Source: Incurvaria masculella
Lineage: Eukaryota > Arthropoda > Insecta > Lepidoptera > Incurvariidae
NCBI GenBank assembly: GCA_946894095.1
Contig: OX335645.2
Span: forward strand, 11,121,001 to 11,185,000
DNA length: 64,000 nt
Direction: 5' to 3'
Position numbers and translations under genes: made by a program. Of the stretch, positions 32,099 through 42,872 are shown piece after piece. Numbering within the stretch: the stretch's first letter is position 1; every line of letters begins with the position of its first letter. Under the pieces are notes generated by a model. The model was given only the letters and a program-made list of their open reading frames with translations, searched no databases and was not told where the DNA came from.

Positions 32099-34489
32099 TT
32101 AAAATATTTTTGACTTGGTCTGGCGAGCTGGGGGGGGAAGATCATTCCAGCACTTGGTAGCCGAATACCTAAAACTTCCTCTAAACTTAACTAGCTTATG
32201 CGACGGAATAATGAGGAGTTGGTTACGTTTCCGGGTGTCATGCTTGTGTACGTCGCAGAACCAGTTAAGCTTTTTTCGCAGGTACTCTGGCGTCTCATGC
32301 TTGACCACCTCAAAAAGCAGAGCCGCCAAGTGCAGATCCCTGCGCGATTTCATATTAAGCCAGTTGTGCCCATTAATGAATGGCGTGACATGGGCCCGAC
32401 GAGGAATGTCGAAACAGAACCTTGCGCAAGCGTTCTGCACACGTTGAACCAGGCGCATGGACGCCGCGTCTAGGTTAGGCCCATAGGCTGCATCTGCATA
32501 ATTGAAGTGACTCAGGACTAGCGCCTCTACGAGATGTACTCTCAACTTCTCCGAAAGATGTTTCCTTACAGCATATAGGGTCTTAATTTTAAACAAACAG
32601 AAACTGGCCTTCCTTCGGACATGTTCTCGGAAATGAAGATCCTGATCCATCCAAAGGCCTAAATTCCGAACGCAGCGTTCTCTGGGTATTTCCTCTCCGT
32701 TTATATGTAGTCTCATATTAGCAGAATCGACTTTTTTTAATTGTGTTCTAGTTCCTACTACAATGTACTGGGATTTGGAAGCGTTTAATTTAAGGTCATG
32801 GCCGAGTGAGATTTGAAAGATCCTACCTAGATCTGCATTTATGAGAGCTTCCGCTTGTGTGACCTTATCAGGATGAAATGAAAAATACATTTGGGTATCA
32901 TCGGCATACATATGGGTTTTCATGTCCATCACGGGTGCTAACAGGTCAGCTACATAAATAGTATAAAGCAGAGGAGACAAAATTGAGCCCTGTGGAGTAC
33001 CGCGATTAAGAATCAATGGACCAGAACGTCTTACAGTACCATCCTCGTCCGTACATTCAACTACCTGCGATCTATCAATGAGCCGACTGGAAAACCACTC
33101 GCAAGCAGATTCTGAAAGTCCAAAGTACGACAACTTAGCGAGCAGCAAAGTAATATTGATCATGTCAAAAGCACGTGAAAAATCCAATAATACAAGGACC
33201 GAAGCCTCACCATTGTCTGCAGCTGCCAGAAGGTCATCTACTACGTGAACAAGCGCTGTTGTCGTACTGTGTTTCTTACGAAAGCCGGACTGATATGGAG
33301 GTATAGCTCCGTTATCGTGAAGAAAATGTGTAACCTGAGCATTCGCAATTCTCTCAACTACCTTAGACATCACCGGTAAAATGCTGATCGGTCGAAGGTC
33401 ATTGAGCGCATTAACAGAGGATTTCTTGGCCAAAGGTTTCACAATAGCTTGCTTCCAGGATTTCGGGAATTCGGCTGTTAGTAGAGATCTGTTTACAATA
33501 CTTGTGATAATGCTCAGTGTAGTAGGGAGGGTCAGTTTGATCATTTCGATTGACAGATCATCACACCCACGAGCGTTACTTTTTATTTTTTGTAGACATT
33601 CGAGCACCTCTAAATCGCTCACCGCTTTGAAATTGAATTCAACGTTTTCTCTGTGTTTATGACTGTAATAGTGACTAACTGTAGAACCATCGATATTGGA
33701 TGTTCCGTTATCGGGAAATGCGAAAAATGAGTTAAGTCGTTCGGGATCATTCAGATGACTTGGGATGGTTGCAAAATCATCTTTCTGAGTAATGTGCTTA
33801 TTTATATTTTTCCACAGTAACTTAGGATTGTTTAGTTGTGTGCTGACATTGTGTCTAAAGAAGGCTGATTTTTCCATGTCTAATGCAGATGTCACCTGGT
33901 TTCTCATAGATCTATAAAATTCTTTGTGACTTTCTACCCCTGATTTTTGTGATCGAACTAGCGCTGCGTCCCGGACTGCCATCATTTCTTTAATTGTCTC
34001 TGTAATCCAAGGTTTTGGTGATATTTTGGCAGTGAAGGTGTGAATAGGTGCGTGATAGTCAAAAATATGCCTGATTATGGAGTTAAAACGTGTGACCATA
34101 TTTTCAACTGTTTTTTCAAGCAATACGTCACTCCAAGGGGCACTTCGTACATCGGACTCGAAAAGGACAGGGTTAATTTTATTTAAGGACCTACAAGTAA
34201 TTTTACGGGGCTTCAATTTAGTTTTCCGTAAGTTTATGTCAGCCATTATACACGCGTGGTCGCTCAGGTCTTTGTTGTGATAAACGCACACTTTTATCAC
34301 TAAATTTGGTTTGTCTGTGCATAATAAGTCCAACAGCGATCGGGAGTTCTCGGTAATACGAGTTGGTTCTTGCACCATCTGTTTCAAGTTGTATAGGTTT
34401 AGAAAGTCGCTAAATCTGGTATTTGGTAAAAGCAAGTTAATGTTCAAATCCCCAGCGATGAACAGATGGTCACAGTACTGAAGCGTCAA
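32099..34489 (-). CDS. Endonuclease/reverse transcriptase ORF2 of a Jockey/CR1-group LINE (N-terminally truncated)
   Basis: The frame codes for 796 residues from 34489, and is open upstream to about 34576. Its first listed codon is TTG, so translation would originally have begun further 5'. AP-endonuclease motifs: IAGDLNINLL (residues 11-20), LLDLLCTDKP (52-61) and SDH (76-78). RT motifs: DLRPISILPVMSKVVER (364-380), YQSGFRKKHSTTTALV (399-414), LLDFSRAFD (434-442), RGTPQGSILSPLLY (496-509) and YADD (528-531). The C-terminal block CWNDLPPPA is near residue 784. The enzyme nicks target DNA and copies element RNA from the nick. All the motifs that I looked for downstream of the truncation are present and no stop interrupts them, so the copy is probably young. 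It cannot be autonomous, because the endonuclease N terminus with its first catalytic residues is gone. Confidence 0.9.
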   Translation of the reverse strand: MTLQYCDHLFIAGDLNINLLLPNTRFSDFLNLYNLKQMVQEPTRITENSRSLLDLLCTDKPNLVIKVCVYHNKDLSDHACIMADINLRKTKLKPRKITCRSLNKINPVLFESDVRSAPWSDVLLEKTVENMVTRFNSIIRHIFDYHAPIHTFTAKISPKPWITETIKEMMAVRDAALVRSQKSGVESHKEFYRSMRNQVTSALDMEKSAFFRHNVSTQLNNPKLLWKNINKHITQKDDFATIPSHLNDPERLNSFFAFPDNGTSNIDGSTVSHYYSHKHRENVEFNFKAVSDLEVLECLQKIKSNARGCDDLSIEMIKLTLPTTLSIITSIVNRSLLTAEFPKSWKQAIVKPLAKKSSVNALNDLRPISILPVMSKVVERIANAQVTHFLHDNGAIPPYQSGFRKKHSTTTALVHVVDDLLAAADNGEASVLVLLDFSRAFDMINITLLLAKLSYFGLSESACEWFSSRLIDRSQVVECTDEDGTVRRSGPLILNRGTPQGSILSPLLYTIYVADLLAPVMDMKTHMYADDTQMYFSFHPDKVTQAEALINADLGRIFQISLGHDLKLNASKSQYIVVGTRTQLKKVDSANMRLHINGEEIPRERCVRNLGLWMDQDLHFREHVRRKASFCLFKIKTLYAVRKHLSEKLRVHLVEALVLSHFNYADAAYGPNLDAASMRLVQRVQNACARFCFDIPRRAHVTPFINGHNWLNMKSRRDLHLAALLFEVVKHETPEYLRKKLNWFCDVHKHDTRKRNQLLIIPSHKLVKFRGSFRYSATKCWNDLPPPARQTKSKIF

Positions 34490-34576
34490 TATAGACTCGC
34501 CTAGAGCTTCCAGTGCCTTATCGATGGAGACGTGTGCGGGGCGGTATTTCCTAATCGATGTGGTGTAATGTATTCA

Positions 34577-36030
34577 GCATTACGTATTCAAAAGGAACCC
34601 TTGAAAAACTCTTGTGAATGAAATAGGCAGGTACCAACCAGCAGCAAGAGATGCAGCGGTCCGCTGATGTCGGCGGCGGTAGTGGCAGCGGGGTTGGGGG
34701 CGGGGGCTCGGCGATGCCGGCGCGGGCGCGCCTCGGTGCTCCACGGACAGTTCCACGGCATGCTGCTCCCGCCTGCCTAGGCGTAACCCTCCGCACTTCA
34801 CCAAACTTAATTAGCCTACACTATTCACCCACCGCCAGCCATCGTCCAAGTTCCGCTAACAGTCACTAAAAGCAGGAATTCCGAGTCCTCTTCGGCCCCC
34901 AGCAAGCAGGTACAGAGAGCATTTGTAACTAAAATTATTTAAAAAATCGCCTCCTTACGAGGTATCACTTCAGTAAACATACATTTCCCGCCTAGAGCGT
35001 TAATTTCCAGTGATATAACACCTAGCAATTTCAAATCACGAGCCGCGCTTGAAATTTATAACATAATTGCGAGGAAGCCGGCAAACTGCTCATGCAACAA
35101 ATCACCGCTGCGAGACGTTCCTATGTTCTGCGTAACGTTCCTGCGTTCGATTTTCAAATGTCCCCGCATTCCGAATACGCGGACGCGGGAGGCAGACGGC
35201 GAATGCGCGCGCAGCGACAGCAACGTCGCAACAACCGAACGACTTGAGGCGCGGCGGAGCACTGGCTTGGCTTCGTGGCTTCGCCGCTGCCAGCCGGAGG
35301 TCGGGTGGGTCGGGATGGGACCAGGCGGCGCGGCGGCGGCGCGGCGGCGGTGGACCAGCGCCGACTCTCGGAGGGGCCCGGGAACATTTTGGCAGTCGGT
35401 CGGACGGGGTGGGAACGGGATGCGTATCCAACGTACGGGAAGGTGTCGAATATCGGCGGGTGAGGGAAATTACTACTATGTTAAAATGATTTGAATAGAT
35501 TCCTATATAGTTCTTGGAACCGTATGCATCTGTCCGCATGGTTATCTAATTATAGGTATATGCAATTTGTATTAGATTTTTTTTATTTTATTTTTATTTT
35601 CTTATGTTTGCTTTGTTCTGATCCACCTCAATTTTAAAATTTCGATTCTGATAGTTAATTTTAATTGCAATCATTTGTACTTATGTTCTACTTTTATATG
35701 ATGTAGGTTACGGATATACATATGTTTTTTTTATTGTGTTTCCGTGGATAATGTTCATGTTAATCACTTAATTTAATTTACTCTCTGGTTTCTTTTTCTT
35801 TTGTATTGTTTAACTATAAATGTTTTCTCTTTTGTATTGCTTGTAATCTTTTTACTTTTTTATTTTGCTAATAAGTCGACTTTTTGTATTATTTCCACGT
35901 GCATTACGGTGCTGGGGATGTATTTAGTTATTGTCTAAGTTTTTTTCTATGTTGTTATACCAAATACATAAAATAAAATAAGACCAGGAAAAAATATCAT
36001 GTGCACATTTCTTATCCAAAATAATAATAT
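34577..36030. other. CpG-rich islets, no gene recognised
   Basis: Two CG-dense islets occur: 34655-34745 (GGCGGCGGTAGTGGCAGCGG) and 35205-35430 (GGCGCGGCGGCGGCGCGGCG). Many frames cross them on both strands, as expected in GC-rich DNA, and none has a domain. GGCGGGTGAGGG at 35456 resembles a splice donor, so a first exon of a host gene is conceivable but unsupported. Beyond 35540 the DNA is T-rich. Confidence 0.35.
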
Positions 36031-36579
36031 AATTAGATCAGGATTTCTTAACCTTTTTGTAGTAATGGACCCCTTGCGGAGTTTTAAAATGATCACCCGT
36101 TCCGACCTCACTCGAATGGAAAGAAAAGGAGGCATTTTGAAAAAAATACTACTTTATAGATTCCGCGCGGAAAGAGAACCGGCGTGGCGCACAATGGAAC
36201 TAACATTAAGATTTTAATTAAACAATTATTAAGACCTGAGAATCTGAAAATATTGTATTCTAACACAGCCTCATAATATCAAGTTGTTACATTCATACTA
36301 TAATGACGTGCCAGTGTTGTCAACAGGACATATACGGTAAATGTACACATGTGCGCCCTCAAATCTGTCGACGTTTCTCTTTCCGCACGGACTCTAGTCA
36401 TTACCACAGGAAAAGGAAAGATACGTATTTTTTTCGAATCGATCACCTCGTCGATCACGCGCTGAACTTATTGTCATTATATCAAACATGGACCCTCAGC
36501 ACTCATGCCACGGACCCCCAGTACTGATGCAACCCCCAAGGGCTCCACGGACCGCTGGTTAAGAAACCCTGAATTAGAT
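36031..36579. mobile_element. hAT-type MITE with 8-bp target duplication
   Basis: The element 36039-36571 (533 bp) is flanked by the perfect direct repeat AATTAGAT (36031-36038 and 36572-36579). Its ends are inverted: CAGGATTTCTTAACC at the left, and CAGGGTTTCTTAACC on reading the right end inward. An 8-bp duplication plus a CAGGG(T/G)TTCT(T/C)AACC end is the signature of hAT elements. GACCCCTTGCGGAG and GGACCGCTGG near the ends fit the same type. No transposase is encoded; small frames (35999-36217, 36303-36527) lack domains. Confidence 0.9.
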
Positions 36580-39500
36580 ATTTGATGACCATTCGCATTA
36601 CAAAATTATATTTGAATTCTAAGTTACAAGGTCCGAAAGCTCGAATATTACGCGTGCTTTATGCAAAAATTATGGACGTGGATTACTCAACGACAAAAGA
36701 AAACAATCTAAACAATCTTAGTCATCAAACCTAGCATGTTCCATGAAGAGTGAAAATCCATTTGGTTTTTGTTTGATTATTTACTGCAGCGTTCGTGATT
36801 TACTTTTGGCTACTTAGGTATAAGTCGTTTTCTAATTTCGACGAATTGGTTTTCGATCTAGATCATCGCATAGCTCAAGCTAGTTGGTTTATCCTAAAAC
36901 GGTTCTTGGGTCTTGGGGCGGTTCTCAAGTCTTCCGACTGCTAAATTTAACAATACTTCCATAGATTTTATGTCAAAATTGACAGCCCGAAGGCTTGTGA
37001 ATGGTCTCAAGACCCACGAACTGTATTTAAATCTCAGAAATAGGTACGAGTATGTTGCATACTTCTCATCACAGAGCCGGTTTTTTTTCTTTGAATCATT
37101 AGAACCAGAGAAGGTGCCAGAACGCAATAGCACGATTTTGTGCTGCGCCCGTCACTAGTTAGTCCCTTCGGGACGTTTTCTAGTGCAATTTCAAGCTATA
37201 TTATAGGTAAAAGCTTGAAAGCTTGAAATTCCTGAATTTATTGGTGATAATATTCTTCTAGCGACTGTTTCTACTTTTAGTATTTATAGTTTATATTTTA
37301 ATCTAAATATTTCTGAAATGGTAGATTGTCAAGAATTATCAATAATTTGATCAGATATGCCGAATGTCATAGACATATTTAAATTTATAAGAATATTGAA
37401 ATGTCCCCCGTTAATAATACCGATTGTATAATCCGTAGGCTTACAACCAATGTTGCTATAAAAAGAAATTCAATCTTAAATTAACAACAAGACCTTTGAC
37501 TTTGAAGAAGGTTCTCGAGCGTCTACCCAATTATCTGAGACATTTATGTATTTAACTCTCCACCTACATCATTTCGTAGAGATTGTCCATGTAAATGTAT
37601 AATAGAATGCGGGCGAACGAACCATATAATTTCTCCGTTTGATACAAGCGCAGTCACTCATAATCCGTGGGTACAAGACTGCAACCCACGTCAAATTTGT
37701 TCAATGAAATTTCTTCGTATACGCTAAGCGCGTTGCCGCTACGCTACCTACTTATTGAGCACTACTTATAGAGAATGTCTCTACACTTACTTGCTCTATC
37801 GTAAGCATAACATAGAGATGCTCCAAAATTAACCGAATGCTTTAAGAAACCTATAAGTGGAAATCAATGGTAAGTGGTCAAAAATAGTCGGAAAAATATC
37901 GATTGAACGCAACTACTTTTTAAATCCTATAACACGCATAAACATACCATCAAGGACATAACAATAACGTCTAACATGAAAAACGACATTTCCGAAGCTC
38001 GCAGGGCGTTGTGTGAGCGAATTAGTGTTCTTTGAAGTATCGTACCTACTTGTGCAAAATCATTATTAATTTGTAGATACGATTTTATTCTCATGTAAAT
38101 ATAAAATAAAAATTATTAAAAACAACGGCAGACAGATTAAATGTTTATTAACTTTGTTATGATTGTTGGTAGAACGAAGAATAACGATAATGCCCTAGCT
38201 TCGCCGATCAGCTGTGCGTGGTTGCGACCGAGGCGGGGCACGCGCGTGTCGTGTCTCGCATCCGTTTCGGAACAGCTTACTTGTTCGGGCTGGCTGCTCC
38301 GTACTTTACCAAATAGAATGGAAAAAGTAATGCCGTTTTGCCTAATTCATCGATCAAAGTAAATTACTGTTAAAGGGTAATGTGTGCTTCGATAAAAAAT
38401 ATATGAAGTTGACGCCTCGTATGTATAACGAGACACGGACAACAAGAGCTCGGAGGGCCGACACTGACGTTTATTATATACTATAAGTGTTAATTTTATT
38501 CAATCAAAAGTCGTGTGTGAGTAACTAATCCGAAATACTTACTTGGGCAGGAGAATTCCGAACCGGAACGAGACCTATCAAATGACACTTCCACCATTAA
38601 CGTTATATCGATTTTAATTTTACTGTAGATTAAACTTAGGGTAATTGAATATAATTAAATAAAGTATAATGAATATCAAGTGTATTACAAAGACAAATAT
38701 TTTATTGTGTACATGTGCAGTGAGATCATAAATATTGTTTATTTCGATTTTCACCAGTGCAAGTGTGTACTTCTTTACGACGTATATCCGTAAACATTAA
38801 TTATTATCATACATATTGTGGTTTGTTATGAAATATCAAAGCTATGTTTTTCTTTACCCTTTTATTGTCTTTGAATCGGTTGGAGATGTTCCCCTGATAT
38901 CACCTTAACAACAGGAACAGAATAGAGCATATACCTACCGAGCTATTCAAACAAGCCTTACTTCTAGTTCCGGAAGAGTTTTCGCGCCCACGCGTTGGTA
39001 CCGCCCGGGCCGCCTCCCCCCCCCCCCTCAGCTGTCCCTCCGCAAGCCGCCACCTTATTCTGTGCCGCCACGTCTACCTGGTCAGTGCGTGTCGGCACTG
39101 AATAAGGTGACGCCCATAGCATTCGGAATTGCTCACGTACTTAGGATGCTGTTGCCTCAGAAAATACCTTTCCATTTTGCATACGAGCCACGTATGTACA
39201 TAGCGTAGACTTACGTACGTGAAATCGAACTGCACGAACGTGGTTGAAGAACGTAATATTCCTACCTCTTAAAATCACCCTGGCGTCCAATGTGATCTGT
39301 CAAGGGTTCCGGAAAAAAATCAGGATACAGGAGTTAATCATGGCATAACTATTATAGACCAATTATTTCTATCGAACACTAAATCACATTGATGATGACG
39401 GTGTTGCCGTGGTTTCTCTTGATTCGTAAATATTCGGTTTGATCGAATTTATCCATATCCAACACCATAAAACTTAGGGCATACTGAAAGTTTTTGGGTT

Positions 39501-39639
39501 CTGATAAATAAAAGCAGATTGTATACCTACCTACTTGTTATAGATTTATTGTTTTCAAAGTAGGTGTATGCCCTCACAATAAATGCATTTTTGCATTCTT
39601 TGGAATCAATGTAAAAACCAGTTGAACCAGTCTTCCTTA
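36580..39639. other. Long stretch without a recognised gene
   Basis: AT-rich sequence. Overlapping frames on the two strands at 36894-37158 have no domain. A C12 run lies at 39016-39027, followed by the hairpin at 39051-39109. I see no repeats of the families listed. Confidence 0.35.
39051..39109. ncRNA. Hairpin of pre-miRNA-like size (candidate only)
   Basis: CACCTTATTCTGTGCCG (39051-39067) pairs with CGGCACTGAATAAGGTG (39093-39109) with a single mismatch. Inside, CCACG/CGTGT can extend the stem, leaving a loop of about 15 nt. The size and pairing fit a miRNA precursor, but many MITE-derived hairpins look alike and I do not recognise the mature sequence. Confidence 0.25.
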
Positions 39640-39910
39640 GGGATCTATTTGATGGTTTCGTGGAACGCATTCACAGCCACTTCGCGAGGTGCAAGGTCCG
39701 GGCTGCATGGTGGATACGCATCGATATAATGGATACGTCATCAGTTCTATGTTTTAAGCCCTCAAATAAGCATGAGTTAAGAGGAGTGTGCGGACGCGTT
39801 ATGGTAACAAAATTACGTCCACGTCTAAACTCTCTGAACCACGCATAAGCGCAAAGCAAAAGCTACGAGATGGGGCTTCATCGCCAAATGCCAATTGAAT
39901 AACTCTTACG
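39640..39910 (-). pseudogene. Remnant of a mariner-like transposase N terminus
   Basis: On the minus strand one frame near 39900-39860 gives LAFGDEAPSRSF, and after a frame change AYAWFREFRRGRNFV is read (about 39850-39805). Mariner-family transposases have this arrangement in their N-terminal DNA-binding region (a GD/E-APS segment then WFxxFxxGR). Downstream the translation no longer matches and no DD(34)D catalytic part is seen. The fragment is short, so the call is tentative. Confidence 0.45.
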
Positions 39911-41488
39911 CAAAATTCGTACAAAACCATAGAGCGAACATTCATGAAGTTCAATCCTTTGAAATTCCGAAAAGAAGCAGCAAATTAAAAAGGGACTTGT
40001 TGTCGGGGAGTTCTACTTTAACCGACTTCAACAAATTTTGTAATTGTCTTTTTATTTATTTTGTTATATGTGACAGTTCCAGAAACTTTCAGTACGCCGC
40101 CCTAAGTATTCTGTGCCTCACTCTTCGGCCACAGCACAAAAACCAGTAAAGGTCTAGCAGACAAATAAAAAATGCAACCACTTGTAGAAGCAGTACAGTA
40201 AGTCGCATCAACTGTCTTTGCTCGCTGTACATGCACAATTAACCAAAACTAATTACGAACGACACACAGTGAACAAGAATGACATTACGTACGTACAAGT
40301 GCCCTCCGCTCCCTCCCGCCCCGAGCCCACAAGAGTGGCGTGTGAAAGCAAACGACTGTTGCCGTGATTAAGATATCAATAGGAGGAATGTGACATTTAT
40401 ATATCGGCCCACTTCAATCTTGTTCCTTTCACGTGGGATTAAAACGCAATTCCGTTCTAAGAGGTCGGATCACACCGTCTTAGAACCTGCTTATCTTGAC
40501 AGACCGACTGACAAGCACTTTGTAAAGACAAAGGATCAGGACTCCTCGAAAACTCTTCGTTAAAAAGGGATCAGGGTTGTTAAAACAACTGAACGTCCAT
40601 ACAATGTAGCCATAGCCGTCGGGTAACCAAAACGATAAAAAATAAAAGAACCTCTTCATTTTGGTTCGTGGCACTTTTCGCAGAAAGTTCAATTTAATTG
40701 AAATATTTGCGTAAACACCGCGATGGCAGCATATCGCCGAGCTGATTACACTCTGCGCCTCGAATAATTTACTCCTATCTACAGAACCGTTAACAAGATA
40801 ATTGAAAACTACACGAACCGAGTGTTGGCGTTAAATTAACATAAAATTTAAATTCCATTATGTTGCACCCAATAAAGACTGGACTTCACAACTCATTCCG
40901 GGCGCGCCGCGGCAGCACGGCCGTCGTGGGGCGCGGTGCCGGCGGGGGAGAGGCGGGGGTGGAGAGAGGGAACTCATCCTCCACATTCCCGCAATAAAAA
41001 CGAAGATCTCCCCGACCCTCATAAATTTACCTGATACCTAAGTCGCGATTAACGACGCACTTTATGACAAACTCATTACCCCATAACGACTCACAATACC
41101 CATAAATCTTGCGGAAGCTTCCTGTGATATAACTTTTTTCAAAATGCCGGCATATTTCGAAGTACAGGATACCTATCTACATAATTATGTTGTGAGTAAC
41201 TTTTTAAATATGCTCCCTTTGAATTTTCACCCTAACTCTTTCCTGATGTCTCTACCTTTGGTAGAGTTCGTTTTAAATATGTACAGTAGTATTCAGAGGA
41301 GGCGTAATAACTTTTATTCGGGGATTATTGGCGTACTAAATACAATTTTGTATTGTTAAACTGGTTCTCTCTAAATACGACTGTTAGTTTAATACAAAAT
41401 CCCACACGCAGAGTGTTCCAAACAGCATGCGTATAAAACGAAGAATGGTAATAGGTTGGGTCATTTTCAATATAAATGGGTTATGGCA
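39911..41488. other. No gene recognised; GC islet 40895-40975
   Basis: TTAACCGACTTCAACAAATT at 40018 is an isolated match to the ACCGACTTC family end. A GC islet at 40895-40975 contains GGGCGCGCCGCGGCAGCACG. Frames at 40692-40480 (minus) and 41144-41359 (plus) lack domains. Confidence 0.35.
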
Positions 41489-41732
41489 GAGCGAACTAAC
41501 ATTTGGGAGTCCGAGTTTAATTTGACAGCTTACTCACCGTCGCTGCAAATACGTTGACTTTTCCGTTTACGCTGACTCCGCGTTTTCATACAAATCGTAA
41601 GTCCGTGTTAGACTTTGACAGCTTGAAGAAGTAAAACCAACGAATATCTTGTAAACATTTGTATGGATTTTGACGTTTTTACGTAACTTCGAAGTTCGGT
41701 AAACGCCAATTTAGGTGACAACTGGGACTAAA
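41489..41732 (+). mobile_element. 5'-truncated copy of the 9211-9547 MITE
   Basis: AGCGAACTAACATTTGGGAG, TTTGACAGCTTACTC, GACTCCGCGTTTTCATACAA, GACAGCTTGAAGAAGTAAAA and AAACGCCAATTTAGGTGACA match 9310-9547 in order. The left inverted repeat is missing. Confidence 0.8.
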
Positions 41733-41769
41733 TGCTCTGATCTCTTACTAACGGTAGTTTGTGTGTAGA

Positions 41770-41965
41770 TGTGCACCAACAAATTATTTTTTCTCAAAAC
41801 GTCATATATTCTGTGAAAAAGCTAGATTTCTGAAGCGATAATTTTGCATGAAATTGCAAAATAATGATGAGACGAGAGCGAATTTCTTCCATGTCCAGCA
41901 GTGATGGCACCCTCGGCACGTGAACACATTCACGCTTGACCTGTTTTTTATATTTAACATCACTA
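41770..41965 (-). repeat. Dispersed repeat shared with 16390-16590
   Basis: On the minus strand, CATGGAAGAAATTCGCTCTC, GCAATTTCATGCAAAATTAT, TTCAGAAATCTAGCTTTTTC and TGACGTTTTGAGAAAAAATA correspond to the blocks of the copy at 16.4 kb. The class is unknown. Confidence 0.6.
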
Positions 41966-42247
41966 ACGTACCATGAACCTAACGAGGTAAACATATCGAT
42001 TCTTAAACTAAGGATAAAATGCCCTGATAGTTGTTTAAATGTACGAATGAAATAATATCAAATTTAGGTAATACTGTGTAATAATTGAATATACCTTCTT
42101 GTTTCATTTTACAATCGTACATTGCACAGGTTCCAACAGTCATGGATTAACTGGAGAGAGATTTGATAGGAGGGAGAACTCATTCCTAACACGAATCACT
42201 ATGAATATGGTAACCATGAATATACAATCCCGCAATAGTAATTTCTC

Positions 42248-42555
42248 CTTATTTAGGGTTCGGGTACGGAACCCTAAATAAGAAAGGGAGAAAACGGAAC
42301 CCTATTACTAAGCCTCCGCTGTCCGTCCGTCCGTCCGTCCGTCTGTCCGTCTGTCACAGGGCTGTATCTCAGTAACCGTAACAGGTAGACAGCTGAAATT
42401 TTCACAGAGTGTGTATTTATTTTGCCGCTACAACAACAAATAGGTAAGATTAAAAAATAATTAAAATTAAAGGGGGCTCCCATACAAAAAATGTGTTCGA
42501 TGGTACGGAACCCTTCGTGTGCGAGTCCGACTCGCACTTGGCCGGTTTTTGTTAT
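42248..42555 (-). mobile_element. MITE of the GTGCGAGTCGGACTCGCAC family, copy 4, with altered end
   Basis: On the minus strand the body runs from AAAACCGGCCAAGTGCGAGT (42552) to the (GGAC)n tract and TAGGGTTCCGTTTTC. At the low-coordinate end, the usual terminal hairpin is replaced by the 14-bp palindrome CTTATTTAGGGTTC/GAACCCTAAATAAG (42248-42261, 42269-42282). This suggests that the end was rebuilt by snap-back synthesis. The tetranucleotide tract is short (about four units). Confidence 0.85.
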
Positions 42556-42769
42556 CTCTCGAAGTCAGTTAATATTTGTTTGCAATGTTTATTGTGTAAA
42601 CATTGTCAAAATTTAAAACACAACGGGTTAAAATTATAACTACACAAATATGAAAGGAAAGAAAGAAAACACTTTTGCCATAAAGATAAATCATTATTAT
42701 GAACAGCAGACTTTTTTTTTTTTTGTAAAACGATTGTTAAAGTTAAAATTGGATAACATAACCAAAGCA

Positions 42770-42856
42770 GGCTCGCGCGCTCAATTTCTCCATACACTTC
42801 AGAACGCCAGTCGATCGGATTGCCGTAAACGTCAATTTAGTTGACAGCTGGGACTA
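42770..42856 (-). mobile_element. Single end of the 9211-9547 MITE
   Basis: On the minus strand it reads AGTCCCAGCTGTCAACTAAA, TTGACGTTTACGGCAATCCG, ATCGACTGGCG and ends near GTATGGAGAAATTGAGCGCG. It corresponds to the left about 85 bp of the 9.2-kb element. Confidence 0.75.
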
Positions 42857-42872
42857 GGGCTCAGTTTTGGAC

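Larger units (their letters stand above)
31659..34576 (-). mobile_element. 5'-truncated LINE with (TTGAAT)n tail, 2.9 kb
   Basis: On the minus strand, coding sequence runs from about 34576 to the TAA at 32099-32101. A 440-bp 3' UTR follows, containing a TG/CA-rich microsatellite (31905-32000), and ends GTGGCTGAATAAACTATTTG followed by AATTTG hexamers near 31659. At the 5' end the frame is open to about 34576, where a TGA precedes it and GC-rich unrelated DNA begins. The first part of the endonuclease and any ORF1 are missing. The element belongs to the same broad group as the LINE at 23.3 kb but is clearly a different family. Confidence 0.9.

Noticed and set aside
32115..32473. Plus-strand frames of 91-110 codons antisense to the LINE
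   Set aside because: They are shadows of the reverse transcriptase frame on the minus strand and show no domain of their own.
35102..35539. Frames of 120-145 codons on both strands
   Set aside because: They overlap each other in a CG-repeat islet that depletes stop codons. The translations are Arg/Pro/Gly low-complexity text.
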